DNA from: Anaeromyxobacter diazotrophicus
Lineage (GTDB): Bacteria > Myxococcota > Myxococcia > Myxococcales > Anaeromyxobacteraceae
Reading direction: 5' to 3'
Length of the DNA stretch: 64,000 bases
Assembly (NCBI RefSeq): GCF_013340205.1
Contig: NZ_BJTG01000013.1
Coordinates: 1 to 64,000, forward strand
Both the position numbers and the translations under genes were made by a program. Below, piece by piece: positions 8,999 through 16,828 of the stretch (its first letter is position 1; every line of letters starts with the position of its first letter). The notes below the pieces were generated by a model, which saw nothing but the letters and a program-made list of their open reading frames with translations, ran no database searches and was not told where the DNA came from.

Positions 8999-9027
8999 TT
9001 GACGCGCCGAGTCGTCCGAGCTAAGCC
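8999..9027 (+). promoter_or_regulatory. Candidate sigma70-type promoter for the TolC-like gene
   Basis: TTGACG at 8999-9004 and TAAGCC at 9022-9027 are separated by 17 bases in the gap before the channel gene. The resulting leader would be about 50 bases and contains the GGGAGGAA ribosome-binding site. Confidence 0.4.
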
Positions 9028-9081
9028 GCGCGACGGCTCCGGCGTCGCCGCGAGCGCCTCACTCGCAGGTCGGGAGGAACG

Positions 9082-10560
9082 ATGACCCCCTACGCCCTCA
9101 TGGCGTCGCTGCTCCTCGCGCAGGCGCCCGCGCCCGCCCCGGCGCCCACCCCGGCGCCCACCCCGGCGCCCACCGCGCCCGGCTCGGCGGCCCCAGCGGC
9201 CCCGGCGGCGGCGCCCGCGCCGGCGTCGGAGGGGCTGCAGGCGCTCCCCACGCTCACGCTGGAAGAGGCGCTGCGCGAGGCGCAGGCGAAGAACCTCGAC
9301 CTGCGGGTGGCGCGCGAGCGGCTGGAGCAGTCGCGCGAGCTGCACGCGAAGGCGTGGTCGGCCTACCTGCCGCAGGTGGTCGCGACCGGCGCCTTCACGC
9401 ACTACGACGTCCCCGACGTCACCTTCGCCACGCCGACCGGGTACGACATCCGCACGGTGGGGACGCCCGCGGTGGACCCGAACCCCGGGCTGCCGGGCAC
9501 CCCGTCGCCCTACGCGCTCGTGCCCACCGGGATGGAGAACATCCTCATCCAGAAGCAGAACCAGCTCGCGGCGCAGGTGCAGGCGACCCAGGCGCTCTTC
9601 GCCCCGCAGGCCTGGTTCGGCATCGCCGCCGCGAACGCCGGCGAGCGGCTCTCGGCCCACAACGTGGAGGGCGCCCGGCGGGACATCCTCTTCGGCGCCG
9701 CCCAGGCCTACTACGGCGCGGCGAGCCTGAAGCAGGTGGTCATCATCGACCAGCGCCAGCTCGCCATCGCGCTCGACCACGAGCGCGACGCGCGGGTGCG
9801 CTACGACGCCGGCACGACGCCCAAGGTCTCCCTGCTGCGGGCGCAGATCGACCGGTCGCGCGCCGAGCAGGACCTGAAGCGCGCGCAGAACGGCTATCAG
9901 GGCGCGCGCGTCTCGCTCGCGACGCTGCTCGGGCGCGAGCGGGCCGACTTCGAGGTGGACGTGCCCCCCGCGCCGCAGCTCCCGCCCAACCCGGCCTCGC
10001 TGGAGGAGGACGCGCTCCGGCTCCGGCCCGACGTGCTCGCCACGCGCGAGCAGGTGAACGTGGCCGAGAACAACCGCAGCGGCACCCTCACCCGCTACCT
10101 GCCGTCGGTGGGCGCCTTCGCCCGCTGGCAGTACGCCAACGTGACCGGCTTCACCGGCAAGACCACCTCCTGGGCCGTCGGGCTCCAGGCGAGCTGGACC
10201 ATCCTCGACGGCTTCCTGCGCGAGTCGGACCTGCGCGAGAACGCGTCCAAGGTGCGCGAGGCGGAGGCGGCGCGGGAGAGCACGGCCCTCAAGGCGCGCG
10301 ACGAGGTGGAGCGGGCGCGGCTCGACCTCGACAGCGCCGTCGCGAACCGCCAGAAGGCCAAGGAGCAGCTGGAGCTGTCGCGGGAGAACCAGAAGCTGGT
10401 GGACGTGAACTACAAGGCGGGCGCCGCCACCTACCTCGAGGTCTCCGACGCGAACCTGGCGCTCCTCACCGCCGAGCTGAGCCAGGTGAACGAGTCGCTC
10501 AACGCCGACCTGGCCGCGCTGCGGCTGCTCAAGGCGGCCGGCCAGTTCGACCCGAAGTAG
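9082..10560 (+). CDS. TolC-family outer-membrane efflux protein
   Basis: Outer-membrane channel of 492 residues with two OEP repeats. Each repeat has a long coiled-coil pair (e.g. LTLEEALREAQAKNLDLRVAR and the matching second-half block around VSDANLALLTAELSQ). The signal peptide is short and followed by an Ala-Pro/Thr-Pro linker encoded by a 12-base tandem repeat near 9130-9175. Such channels join a periplasmic adaptor and an inner-membrane pump, but no adaptor or pump gene is adjacent, so the substrate is unknown. The start is supported by GGGAGGAA seven bases upstream. Confidence 0.9.
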   Translation: MTPYALMASLLLAQAPAPAPAPTPAPTPAPTAPGSAAPAAPAAAPAPASEGLQALPTLTLEEALREAQAKNLDLRVARERLEQSRELHAKAWSAYLPQVVATGAFTHYDVPDVTFATPTGYDIRTVGTPAVDPNPGLPGTPSPYALVPTGMENILIQKQNQLAAQVQATQALFAPQAWFGIAAANAGERLSAHNVEGARRDILFGAAQAYYGAASLKQVVIIDQRQLAIALDHERDARVRYDAGTTPKVSLLRAQIDRSRAEQDLKRAQNGYQGARVSLATLLGRERADFEVDVPPAPQLPPNPASLEEDALRLRPDVLATREQVNVAENNRSGTLTRYLPSVGAFARWQYANVTGFTGKTTSWAVGLQASWTILDGFLRESDLRENASKVREAEAARESTALKARDEVERARLDLDSAVANRQKAKEQLELSRENQKLVDVNYKAGAATYLEVSDANLALLTAELSQVNESLNADLAALRLLKAAGQFDPK

Positions 10561-10585
10561 GGGAGTCGGGGGTCCCCGAAAAGCA

Positions 10586-10628
10586 CGAAGCCGGTCGCCC
10601 TCGCGGGCGGCCGGCTTCGCGTTTCTCC
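10586..10628 (+). terminator. Intrinsic terminator after the TolC-like gene
   Basis: A 15-bp stem (10586-10600 with 10605-10619, one G-U pair) with a TCGC loop is followed by CGTTTCTCC. It sits 25 bases after the stop codon and separates this gene from the convergent small secreted-protein gene. Confidence 0.8.
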
Positions 10629-10645
10629 AGCCCGTGAAGTCGCGG

Positions 10646-10918
10646 CTACATGCCCGCGTCGGCGCCGCCGGTCGTGCTCGACCCCTCGGCCCCCTTCTTG
10701 TGGTGCTTCTTCTTCGAGGTCTTCTTCTTCGTCTTCTTGGTGGTGGTGGTGCTGGTCGAGGTGTCCGCGCCGGCCGAGCTGCCGGTCGCCGAGCCGCCGG
10801 TCGTGCCGCTCGGGGCCGGCTGGTCGCTGGGGGCCGCGCCCGCGCCGCCGCTCTGGGCCAGGGCCGGAGCCGACGCGAAGAGGAAGAGGGCTGCCACCAT
10901 CATGCTGAGCTTGCGCAT
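10646..10918 (-). CDS. Small secreted Lys/Thr/Ser-rich protein
   Basis: Ninety residues. A clear signal peptide ends at ALAQS (about residue 22). A Gly/Ser/Thr-rich segment follows, then a basic run of about 18 residues made almost only of Lys, Thr, Ser and His. No known domain. The composition resembles small periplasmic or surface proteins that bind polyanions, but no function can be assigned. The ATG is supported by AAGGAG nine bases upstream. The composition is low-complexity, but the signal peptide plus the ribosome-binding site argue for a real gene. Confidence 0.7.
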   Translation of the reverse strand: MRKLSMMVAALFLFASAPALAQSGGAGAAPSDQPAPSGTTGGSATGSSAGADTSTSTTTTKKTKKKTSKKKHHKKGAEGSSTTGGADAGM

Positions 10919-11144
10919 GTCGATTTCTCCTTGGGCGGGGGAAGAGCCCCGCACGGCCCGGAACATGAGCATCGCCCGTGCCACCGCGCAGCGGCCGGCG
11001 CCCGCCCCGGATCCAGGGGGACGCTCACGGGCCGCGCGAGGCAGAAGCCCCCGGATCGGTGAAGAGGTTCGGGGCGGCTTCACGATCGGTGCGGGGCGCC
11101 GCGCCCCGCCGAGCCCGGCGGCCGGGCCCTCGCCCCCGATCGGC

Positions 11145-12392
11145 TCAGCGCCCGCGCGCCGCGGCCCGCGCGACCGCCTGGGCGGCCATGGCGGCGAGCG
11201 CCAGCACGAGCTCCCGCTCGGAGTCGTCGAGCCGGCGCGCCTGCCCGAACCCGAGCCCCAGCGCCCCGACGGCGCGGCCGTCGGCGAGGAGCGGGACGGC
11301 GGCCCAGGCCTGCTCGCCGCGGGCGCGCGGCAGCTCCACCACGCTCGGGTAGACCTGCGAGAGCGCCTCGAAGGACTCGATCCAGAGCGGCGCGCGCGTG
11401 CGGTACGCCTCTGCCACCAGCGAGTGCGCGTCGACGCGGAAGGTGCGCCACTGCTCGAGCAGCTCCTTCGGCCAGCCGTAGGCGTACGCGATGGAGAGCT
11501 CCTCCTCGCCATCGCCGACCGCCAGCGCGAGCGTGCCGGTCTTGGCGCCGAGCGCGGCGAGGCCGTTGTCGAAGACGAGGCGCCCCACCGCCTCGGGGAG
11601 GAGCGGCGCCGAGAGCGAGATGACGAGCGCCTGGAGCCGCTTGAGGCCGACCAGGGCGCGCTCGGCCTCGATCCGCGCGTGCCGCTCCACGTCCGCGCTC
11701 TCGGCGGCGCGGTCGCGCGCGAAGCGCTCGGCGGCGATGGACCGGGCGTTGTCGAGCGCCAGCGCCGCCGGCACGGTGAGCTTCTGGGCGGCGACCAGGT
11801 CGTCCTCGGCGAAGCGCGCCGGCTGCGCCGCGCGCATGAGCGTGACGCCGCCGATGATGCGGTCGCGGGCCTGGAGCGGGAGCACCAGCATCGAGTGCGG
11901 CGCGAGCGCCTGCAGCGCGGCCAGGTGGCGCTCGTCGTGGGCGGCCCAGCGCAGCACCTCCTCGCTCACGTCGCGGACGAGGCGCGGGGCGCCGTCGCGG
12001 ATGGACTGGGCGGTCAGGGTGGCCCAGCCCGGGCCCGGCGCCACCGAGCGGAACTTCGCCGCCAGGTCGGCCTTGGCCGGGTCGGCGTGGGCGACCTTCA
12101 CCCGACGTGGGATGCCTGCCTCGTCGACGAGGTGGATGAAGCCCCAGTCGGCGAAGCGCGGCACGAAGGCGGCCGCCACCGTGCGCAGCGTGGCGCGGTA
12201 GTCGAGCGCGTCGGTGAGGAGCTGGATCTCGAACGGCTCCACCTCGCGGCGGCCGTCGGCCAGGGCGCGGGCGGCGCGCTCGGCCTGCGACAGCGGGACG
12301 GAGGGCACGTCGGCCGGGACGTCGTCGTCCAGGGTCGGCAGCGCGCTGGACTCCGGCGGCGTGCCGGGAGGAGGAGGCGTCGGCGCAGGCAT
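11145..12392 (-). CDS. Two-GAF-domain sensor/regulatory protein
   Basis: Cytoplasmic protein of 415 residues with two GAF domains: one at about 70-210, containing LVLPLQARDRIIGGVTL, and one at about 250-405, containing AAVPLLADGRAVGALGLGF. They are joined by a helical linker. No histidine kinase, GGDEF or output domain is fused, so it may act as a ligand-binding partner. The next gene upstream on the same strand is a diguanylate cyclase, a plausible partner by proximity only. The proline-rich N terminus may be disordered. Confidence 0.8.
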   Translation of the reverse strand: MPAPTPPPPGTPPESSALPTLDDDVPADVPSVPLSQAERAARALADGRREVEPFEIQLLTDALDYRATLRTVAAAFVPRFADWGFIHLVDEAGIPRRVKVAHADPAKADLAAKFRSVAPGPGWATLTAQSIRDGAPRLVRDVSEEVLRWAAHDERHLAALQALAPHSMLVLPLQARDRIIGGVTLMRAAQPARFAEDDLVAAQKLTVPAALALDNARSIAAERFARDRAAESADVERHARIEAERALVGLKRLQALVISLSAPLLPEAVGRLVFDNGLAALGAKTGTLALAVGDGEEELSIAYAYGWPKELLEQWRTFRVDAHSLVAEAYRTRAPLWIESFEALSQVYPSVVELPRARGEQAWAAVPLLADGRAVGALGLGFGQARRLDDSERELVLALAAMAAQAVARAAARGR

Positions 12393-12470
12393 GGCAGCTC
12401 CGAGGAGAGGACGTCGAGGCAGGTATCGCTCCCCGTCGGGCTCGCCGTCAAGCTGTCCTGCCGCGCCGCG

Positions 12471-13403
12471 TCACGGCCCCACGGCGGGCGCGGCGACGAC
12501 GGTGTTTCGCCCGTTCTGCTTGGCGCGGTGGAGGGCGCGCTCGACCGCCGCCAGCAGCTGCTGCTCGGTGCGGCCGGGCTCGAACTTGGTCAACCCGAAG
12601 GAGACGGTGACCCCGACGCTCACCGTCACGGCGACGTCCTTCTCCTTCCCCTCGAGCCGGAGCCGGGCCCGCTCGACGGCGCGCCGGATGCGCTCGGCCA
12701 GCGTCTTCGCGCCGCTCAGCGGCGTCTCGCGCGAGAGGACGACGAACTCCTCGCCGCCGAAGCGCGCCAGCACGTCCTCCTTGCGGACGGCGCCCTGCAG
12801 CACGTTCGCCACCGCCTTCAGCACCTCGTCGCCGGCGGCGTGGCCGTGCGCGTCGTTGACGCGCTTGAAGTGGTCGATGTCCACGAGCAGCAGCGCGAGC
12901 GGGCGGGCGTGGCGCTGCGCCGACGAGAGCTCGGCGCTGAGCCGCTCCATGAAGTGGCGCCGGTTGTAGAGCCCGGTGAGCGGCTCGTGCAGCGCGCCCT
13001 GCGCCAGCTTGTGCTGGTACTCCGCCTCGACGTGGTCGGAGAGGACGAACTTGAGCGTGGTGTGGGCGCCGACCTGGAACCGCCCCCCGTCCTGGAGCAC
13101 CGCCTCCTTCACCCGCTCGCCGCCGATCCAGGTGCCGTTGGCGCTGCCGAGGTCGGCGAGGCGCGCCTCGCGCTCGCGGGCGGTGAGGCTGGCGTGGCGG
13201 CGCGAGACGCCGTCGTCGAAGAGCTGGACGTCGGCGTCGGCGCTCCGGCCGAGGACGAGCTCCCGGCCGGCGGGGATCGCGAACACCTCGCCGAACTGCG
13301 GGCCGGAGAGGACGAGCAGGTACGGGCGCTGCTCGGCCGGCGCCTCGGGACGGACCGGCGTCGTGAAGGTCTGCTCGACCAGCGCGGGGCGCTTCTCGGG
13401 CAT
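12471..13403 (-). CDS. FHA-domain diguanylate cyclase (GGDEF)
   Basis: Makes cyclic di-GMP from two GTP. An N-terminal forkhead-associated domain (about residues 25-110; VLGRSADADVQ, SRRHA and the GSANGTWIGGE block) would bind a phosphothreonine peptide. A GGDEF domain follows at about 145-305. The active-site motif is GGEEF. An RKED sequence five residues before it fits the RxxD inhibitory site, so product inhibition is likely. Ser/Thr kinases, common in myxobacteria, could control it through the FHA domain. The start has no Shine-Dalgarno sequence but a TAGGAT box exactly six bases upstream. Confidence 0.93.
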   Translation of the reverse strand: MPEKRPALVEQTFTTPVRPEAPAEQRPYLLVLSGPQFGEVFAIPAGRELVLGRSADADVQLFDDGVSRRHASLTAREREARLADLGSANGTWIGGERVKEAVLQDGGRFQVGAHTTLKFVLSDHVEAEYQHKLAQGALHEPLTGLYNRRHFMERLSAELSSAQRHARPLALLLVDIDHFKRVNDAHGHAAGDEVLKAVANVLQGAVRKEDVLARFGGEEFVVLSRETPLSGAKTLAERIRRAVERARLRLEGKEKDVAVTVSVGVTVSFGLTKFEPGRTEQQLLAAVERALHRAKQNGRNTVVAAPAVGP

Positions 13404-13415
13404 GGCCCCATCCTA
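13404..13415 (-). promoter_or_regulatory. TANNNT box six bases before the FHA-GGDEF start (leaderless promoter candidate)
   Basis: On the minus strand TAGGAT (13415-13410) is followed by GGGGCC and then ATG. The spacing places the first transcribed base at the A of ATG. No ribosome-binding site is present. Confidence 0.55.
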
Positions 13416-13457
13416 CCGCAGCGCCGCGCCCCCTGGGGGGCGCGCGGGCGCCGGCGC

Positions 13458-13901
13458 TCAACCGGCCGCGGCGGCCGGGAAGTCGCGCCCGTCGATGAAC
13501 GTGTGGAGCTGGCCGATGAGCCACTCCTTCTCGTCCAGCATGAGGCGGATCACGTCGCGCATCGAGATGATGCCCACCACCTCGCCGCGCTCGGCCACGA
13601 GCAGGTGCCGGGTGGTGTGGTCGCGCATGAGCGCGGTGCAGTCGAGCTCGGTGGTCGAGGGCGTGACGAGCGGCACGTCGGTCCGCATGGCTTGCCGGAT
13701 GGGCAGCTCGGGGCGGAGGCCCTCGGCGAGCACGCGCGCCACCAGGTCGCGCTCGGTCACCACCCCCACCACGCGCCCGCCGTCCCGCACCGCGATGGCC
13801 CCGATGCCGCGCTCCGACATGAGGCGCGCCGCCTCCGCGCACGAGGCGCCGCCTTCCAGCGCGACCAGGTCGCGCACGACGTGGTTCTCGATCGTCGCCA
13901 T
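13458..13901 (-). CDS. CBS-domain-pair protein
   Basis: A small cytoplasmic protein of 147 residues consisting of two CBS motifs (a Bateman module), which usually bind adenosyl nucleotides. The first repeat contains GIGAIAVRDGGRVVGVVTERDL; the second contains HLLVAERGEVVGIISMRDVI. There is no effector domain. The ATG at 13901 is chosen because GGAGG lies six bases before it; a longer reading frame upstream is unlikely to be translated. Confidence 0.88.
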   Translation of the reverse strand: MATIENHVVRDLVALEGGASCAEAARLMSERGIGAIAVRDGGRVVGVVTERDLVARVLAEGLRPELPIRQAMRTDVPLVTPSTTELDCTALMRDHTTRHLLVAERGEVVGIISMRDVIRLMLDEKEWLIGQLHTFIDGRDFPAAAAG

Positions 13902-14022
13902 GAGGCCTCCGGGGTGGTCAGGCGAAGGTAGTGCGGCGAGCTGCCGCGCTTCCACTCTCAGCGAGAGCTCTGGTGGGGTCCTCCCCGGGCGGGCGCCCGA
14001 GCGGGGGAATAAGAGAGAGCCG

Positions 14023-14460
14023 ATGAGGAAGTCCGCCCGAGTCCTGGCGATCCTGGCCGCCGCGGCCTGCAGCGACCCGAACGACCCCAAGGCGCTCCGC
14101 AACCTCGGGGAGGAGTGCGTGGGGTGTCACACCCCCGGGAAGAAGGCGGGCCGCTGGCCCTTCACCGCGGGCGGGACGGTCTACCGGACCGCCGGCGACG
14201 ACCCCGCGCCCGGCCTCGAAGGCGTCCAGGTGACGATCGAGGACGCGCGCGGGAAGGTGGTGAGGCTCTCCACCAACCGGGCCGGGAACTTCTGGACCTC
14301 CGAGCCGCTGGCGTTCCCGGTGGCGGTGGAGCTGCAGCGGGAGGGCGCCGAGCGGAAGGCGAGCGTGCGCCGGGGACCGTGCGCCTCGGGGGAGTGCGAC
14401 GCGTGTCACGCGCGGCCCGGGAAGCACGGCGCGCCCGGGCGGCTGTACGCGCCGAGGTAG
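14023..14460 (+). CDS. Diheme c-type cytochrome lipoprotein with beta-sandwich insert
   Basis: A 145-residue exported protein. The signal sequence ends in a lipobox-like LAAAAC (Cys about 16). Two heme c motifs are visible: CVGCH at about 33-37 and CDACH near the C terminus. Between them lies a carboxypeptidase-regulatory-like strand pattern (GGTVY ... GVQVTIEDARGK ... TNRAGNF). Likely a small periplasmic or membrane-anchored electron carrier, consistent with the many c-type cytochromes of Anaeromyxobacter. No other heme gene is adjacent. The start follows a purine-rich AGAGAGAG region. Confidence 0.75.
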   Translation: MRKSARVLAILAAAACSDPNDPKALRNLGEECVGCHTPGKKAGRWPFTAGGTVYRTAGDDPAPGLEGVQVTIEDARGKVVRLSTNRAGNFWTSEPLAFPVAVELQREGAERKASVRRGPCASGECDACHARPGKHGAPGRLYAPR

Positions 14461-14481
14461 CGGGGAGGGCCCGCGGGTCGC

Positions 14482-15330
14482 TCACCGGCTCCGCCGCACC
14501 GCCACCACCGCGTTCGGGATCTCCCACGGGATGGCCCGGTCCTCGGCGCCGGCGGCCTCGATCGCGCCGAGCCGCTCCACCTCGCGGCCGCCGCCGCGCA
14601 CGAAGAGCTGCGCCTCCTTGCCGCCCTCCAGGTACATGGCGCGGCGGAGGTCGATGGGGAGCGCCAGCAGCGCGTCCACGAGGTCGTGCACGGGCCACGG
14701 CGAGCGCGCGTGGATGAACAGGACCCGGCCCTGCCCGTCCACCCCGAGCGCGGCGGAGCTCCACCGCCGCGGCTCGGGCGCCCACACGTTCTGGCGGTCG
14801 CAGGAGACGAGCCGGATGGACTGGATGAGCGTGCCGTACGGCGGCGGGAACAGGTCGAGCTCCCCGCAGGCGCCGTCGAGCAGGCGCACGGCCGGCAGGC
14901 CGGGCCTGACGGGGTCGAACGCGAGCAGCGCCTTGTAGCTGCGGGCGCGCCGCGGGTTGTTCTCGTGCAGGCGCGTCCGCATGAGCCCGACGCTGGTGAG
15001 CCCGTCCTGCTGGAACATGCCGGCGTTGATGGCCGCCGAGGCGCCGGCGCCGAGCGCCCACTGCTTCACCGTGTGCGGGCGGGCGTCGCTGGCGGAGGCG
15101 TTCACGAGCTTCAGCTCGAAGCGCGCCGGGTCGACGCGCGCGATCCAGATCTTGGCGTCCCCGGGCGCGCCCGCGGGGCCGGGGAAGGTGCCGAGCTCGA
15201 GGCCGGGCTCCATGGCGCTGAAGCCGGCGGTCTCCTGGCTCGCCGCCGGCGGCCCGGAGGCGCCGAAGCCGCCCGGCGTGGAGACGAGCAGCGCCAGCAG
15301 CGCGGGCGTGAGGCGACCAGCGAGGGGCAC
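14482..15330 (-). CDS. Phosphodiester glycosidase (NAGPA/DUF2233) family protein, secreted
   Basis: A 282-residue exported protein whose core matches the NAGPA-like phosphodiester alpha-GlcNAcase fold. Diagnostic stretches are AAINAGMF, the SVGLMRT region, the KALLAFD strand, and the C-terminal DLRRAMYLEGGKEAQLFV block. It starts with GTG, followed by a hydrophobic signal segment. Members remove sugars from phosphodiester-linked glycans; the substrate here is unknown. No Shine-Dalgarno is visible; TATACT lies exactly six bases upstream of the GTG. Confidence 0.75.
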   Translation of the reverse strand: MPLAGRLTPALLALLVSTPGGFGASGPPAASQETAGFSAMEPGLELGTFPGPAGAPGDAKIWIARVDPARFELKLVNASASDARPHTVKQWALGAGASAAINAGMFQQDGLTSVGLMRTRLHENNPRRARSYKALLAFDPVRPGLPAVRLLDGACGELDLFPPPYGTLIQSIRLVSCDRQNVWAPEPRRWSSAALGVDGQGRVLFIHARSPWPVHDLVDALLALPIDLRRAMYLEGGKEAQLFVRGGGREVERLGAIEAAGAEDRAIPWEIPNAVVAVRRSR

Positions 15331-15342
15331 GCCGGCAGTATA
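15331..15342 (-). promoter_or_regulatory. TATACT box six bases before the glycosidase start (leaderless promoter candidate)
   Basis: On the minus strand TATACT is followed by GCCGGC and the GTG start at 15330. The hexamer is a near-perfect -10 element; a -35 match is not evident. Confidence 0.55.
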
Positions 15343-15435
15343 GCCCGACCGGGCCGGCCTCCGCCCCCGGGCGCGCCGGCGGGGAGCTGGCCGGCCGTCC
15401 CGCGCTCCGCCCCGCGGGCGCGTCCGACCCCGCCG

Positions 15436-15447
15436 TAGGATGGGGCG
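15436..15447 (+). promoter_or_regulatory. TAGGAT box six bases before the nuclease-like gene (leaderless promoter candidate)
   Basis: TAGGAT at 15436-15441, GGGGCG, then ATG at 15448. The GGGG is too close to the ATG to be a normally spaced ribosome-binding site. Confidence 0.5.
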
Positions 15448-16182
15448 ATGCCGCGCCGGCTCGCCCTCGCCCTCGCCCTCCTCGTCGCCGCCGCCCCGGC
15501 GTCGGCGCGCTACCGCCACCGGCGCCGCGCCCCGCCGGCCTCGGTGCTCCTCGACGGCGCTCCGGCCCACGTGCGCTGGACCGACGGCGACACCTTCCGC
15601 TTCCTTGACGGTCCGTACGCGGGGCGGGCGGCGCGGCTCGACGGCTACAACGCCCTCGAGACCTTCGGCCCGGTCCACCGCTGGGGCGGCTGGTCCGGCG
15701 AGGAGCTGCTCGCCCTCGCGAAGGCGGCGGGGCCGGCCGCCGCGGCGCGCACCTGGCGCTGCGCCACCGGCGGCGCGGAGGATCGCTACCACCGCCTGCT
15801 CGTCGCGTGCCCCGACGCGGCCGCCGAGCTGGTGGGGTCCGGGCTCGCCATGGTCTACGCGGTCGATCGCCCCGCCGAGCCGCGCCTGCTCGCGCTGCAG
15901 CGCGAGGCGCAGCGCCGCGGGCTCGGCATGTGGGCGAAGGGCGTCCCGCCGGCGATCCCGACCAGCTTGCACTCGATCGAGGAGAACGGCGGCGGCCCCA
16001 CCTACGACCGCGTCGTGGACACCCGCAGCGGGGCGGCGCGGCCGCAGGCGCACCGCCGCGCCTACCGGACCTGCGAGGAGGTGTGCACCGGCGCCGGCGC
16101 CGGCCGCGCCTGCATGGTCTACGTGCCGTTCGAGCGCCGCTACCGCCACCGGCCGGCCTGCCTCGCGCCGCGGGGGCGCTAG
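15448..16182 (+). CDS. Secreted thermonuclease-like (SNase fold) protein
   Basis: An exported protein of 244 residues with a signal peptide ending at ASA-R (about 21). The WTDGDTFRFLDG block matches the start of the staphylococcal-nuclease fold. VYAVDRPAEPRLLALQREAQRRGLGMW matches its C-terminal helix region. The catalytic Arg/Glu/Arg set is only partly recognisable, so nuclease activity is uncertain. The C-terminal third (about 180-244) contains four cysteines and many Arg/Tyr residues, suggesting disulphides. Confidence 0.65.
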   Translation: MPRRLALALALLVAAAPASARYRHRRRAPPASVLLDGAPAHVRWTDGDTFRFLDGPYAGRAARLDGYNALETFGPVHRWGGWSGEELLALAKAAGPAAAARTWRCATGGAEDRYHRLLVACPDAAAELVGSGLAMVYAVDRPAEPRLLALQREAQRRGLGMWAKGVPPAIPTSLHSIEENGGGPTYDRVVDTRSGAARPQAHRRAYRTCEEVCTGAGAGRACMVYVPFERRYRHRPACLAPRGR

Positions 16183-16211
16183 AAGAAGCTGTCGCCGCCG
16201 CGCCGGCCGCG

Positions 16212-16223
16212 TATCATCGCGCG
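16212..16223 (+). promoter_or_regulatory. TATCAT box six bases before the small OMP gene (leaderless promoter candidate)
   Basis: TATCAT at 16212-16217, CGCGCG, then ATG at 16224. No Shine-Dalgarno sequence lies between this gene and the previous stop. Confidence 0.55.
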
Positions 16224-16790
16224 ATGCGGACCCTCGCGCTCCTCGCCCTCCTCGCCGCCGCGCCCGCCTTCGCCGCCGACCGGTACGACCCCGCGCCGCC
16301 GCGCGACGCCGGCGCGCGCCAGGACCCGTTCCGCGACACCGCCCGCATGCCGTGGCTGGGCCTGCGGCTGGGCGGCGTCGTCGGCCTCGGCTCGTCCAGC
16401 GGCGGGCAGCCGGGCGGCGGCGGCGGCGGCGCGTACGTGCTGTTCGACGCCCGCGACTTCCTCGCCGACCTGAACGGCGACATCTTCGTGGGCGACCACG
16501 TGCGCTTCTTCGCGCTGGGCCTGGGCGCGTACTACCCGTTCTCCCCCGGCAACGTGACGCCGTACCTCGGCGGCGGCTTCAAGGTGGGCTGGACCAAGTT
16601 CGGCGGCGACGGCGCGTTCGGCATGCTGCCGTACGGCGCGCTGGGCGTGCTCATGGGGCGGGAGGGCTTCGTCCAGCTCCGCGCCGAGCTCACCTACTTC
16701 CTCGCCACCAGCCGCGAGACGCGCCCCGGCGACCCCGGGCCCGGCACGCACGCCAACGGGCCGATGATGACGCTCGGGCTCGGGTTCTAG
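16224..16790 (+). CDS. Predicted small outer-membrane beta-barrel protein
   Basis: A 188-residue exported protein with a signal peptide cleaved near AFA-A (about 18). The mature part shows alternating aromatic/glycine strands (GLGAYYPF, PYLGGGFKVGW, LPYGALGVLM) and ends in Gly-Leu-Gly-Phe. The terminal phenylalanine is typical of barrels inserted by the Bam complex. A Gly-rich loop (about 63-72) interrupts the first strands. No specific family is recognised. Confidence 0.65.
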   Translation: MRTLALLALLAAAPAFAADRYDPAPPRDAGARQDPFRDTARMPWLGLRLGGVVGLGSSSGGQPGGGGGGAYVLFDARDFLADLNGDIFVGDHVRFFALGLGAYYPFSPGNVTPYLGGGFKVGWTKFGGDGAFGMLPYGALGVLMGREGFVQLRAELTYFLATSRETRPGDPGPGTHANGPMMTLGLGF

Positions 16791-16816
16791 TGCTAGGCGC
16801 CTGGGCGGCCGCTCGG

Positions 16817-16828
16817 TAGACTCGCGGG
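16817..16828 (+). promoter_or_regulatory. TAGACT box six bases before the DsbA-like gene (leaderless promoter candidate)
   Basis: TAGACT at 16817-16822, CGCGGG, then ATG at 16829. Third consecutive gene with this arrangement. Confidence 0.55.

Noticed and set aside
9121-9176. CRISPR-like or regulatory tandem array at the start of the TolC gene
   Set aside because: It is a coding Ala-Pro/Thr-Pro linker with 12-base units and no spacers. No CRISPR array or cas gene was found anywhere.
5437-9780. Minus-strand frame of about 1450 codons opposite the TPR and TolC genes
   Set aside because: Antisense shadow of clear protein families; no start signal or domains.
15807-16790. Alternative long frame bridging the nuclease and OMP genes
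   Set aside because: Only its last 188 codons have protein character and a signal peptide; the upstream part is out of frame with the nuclease gene.
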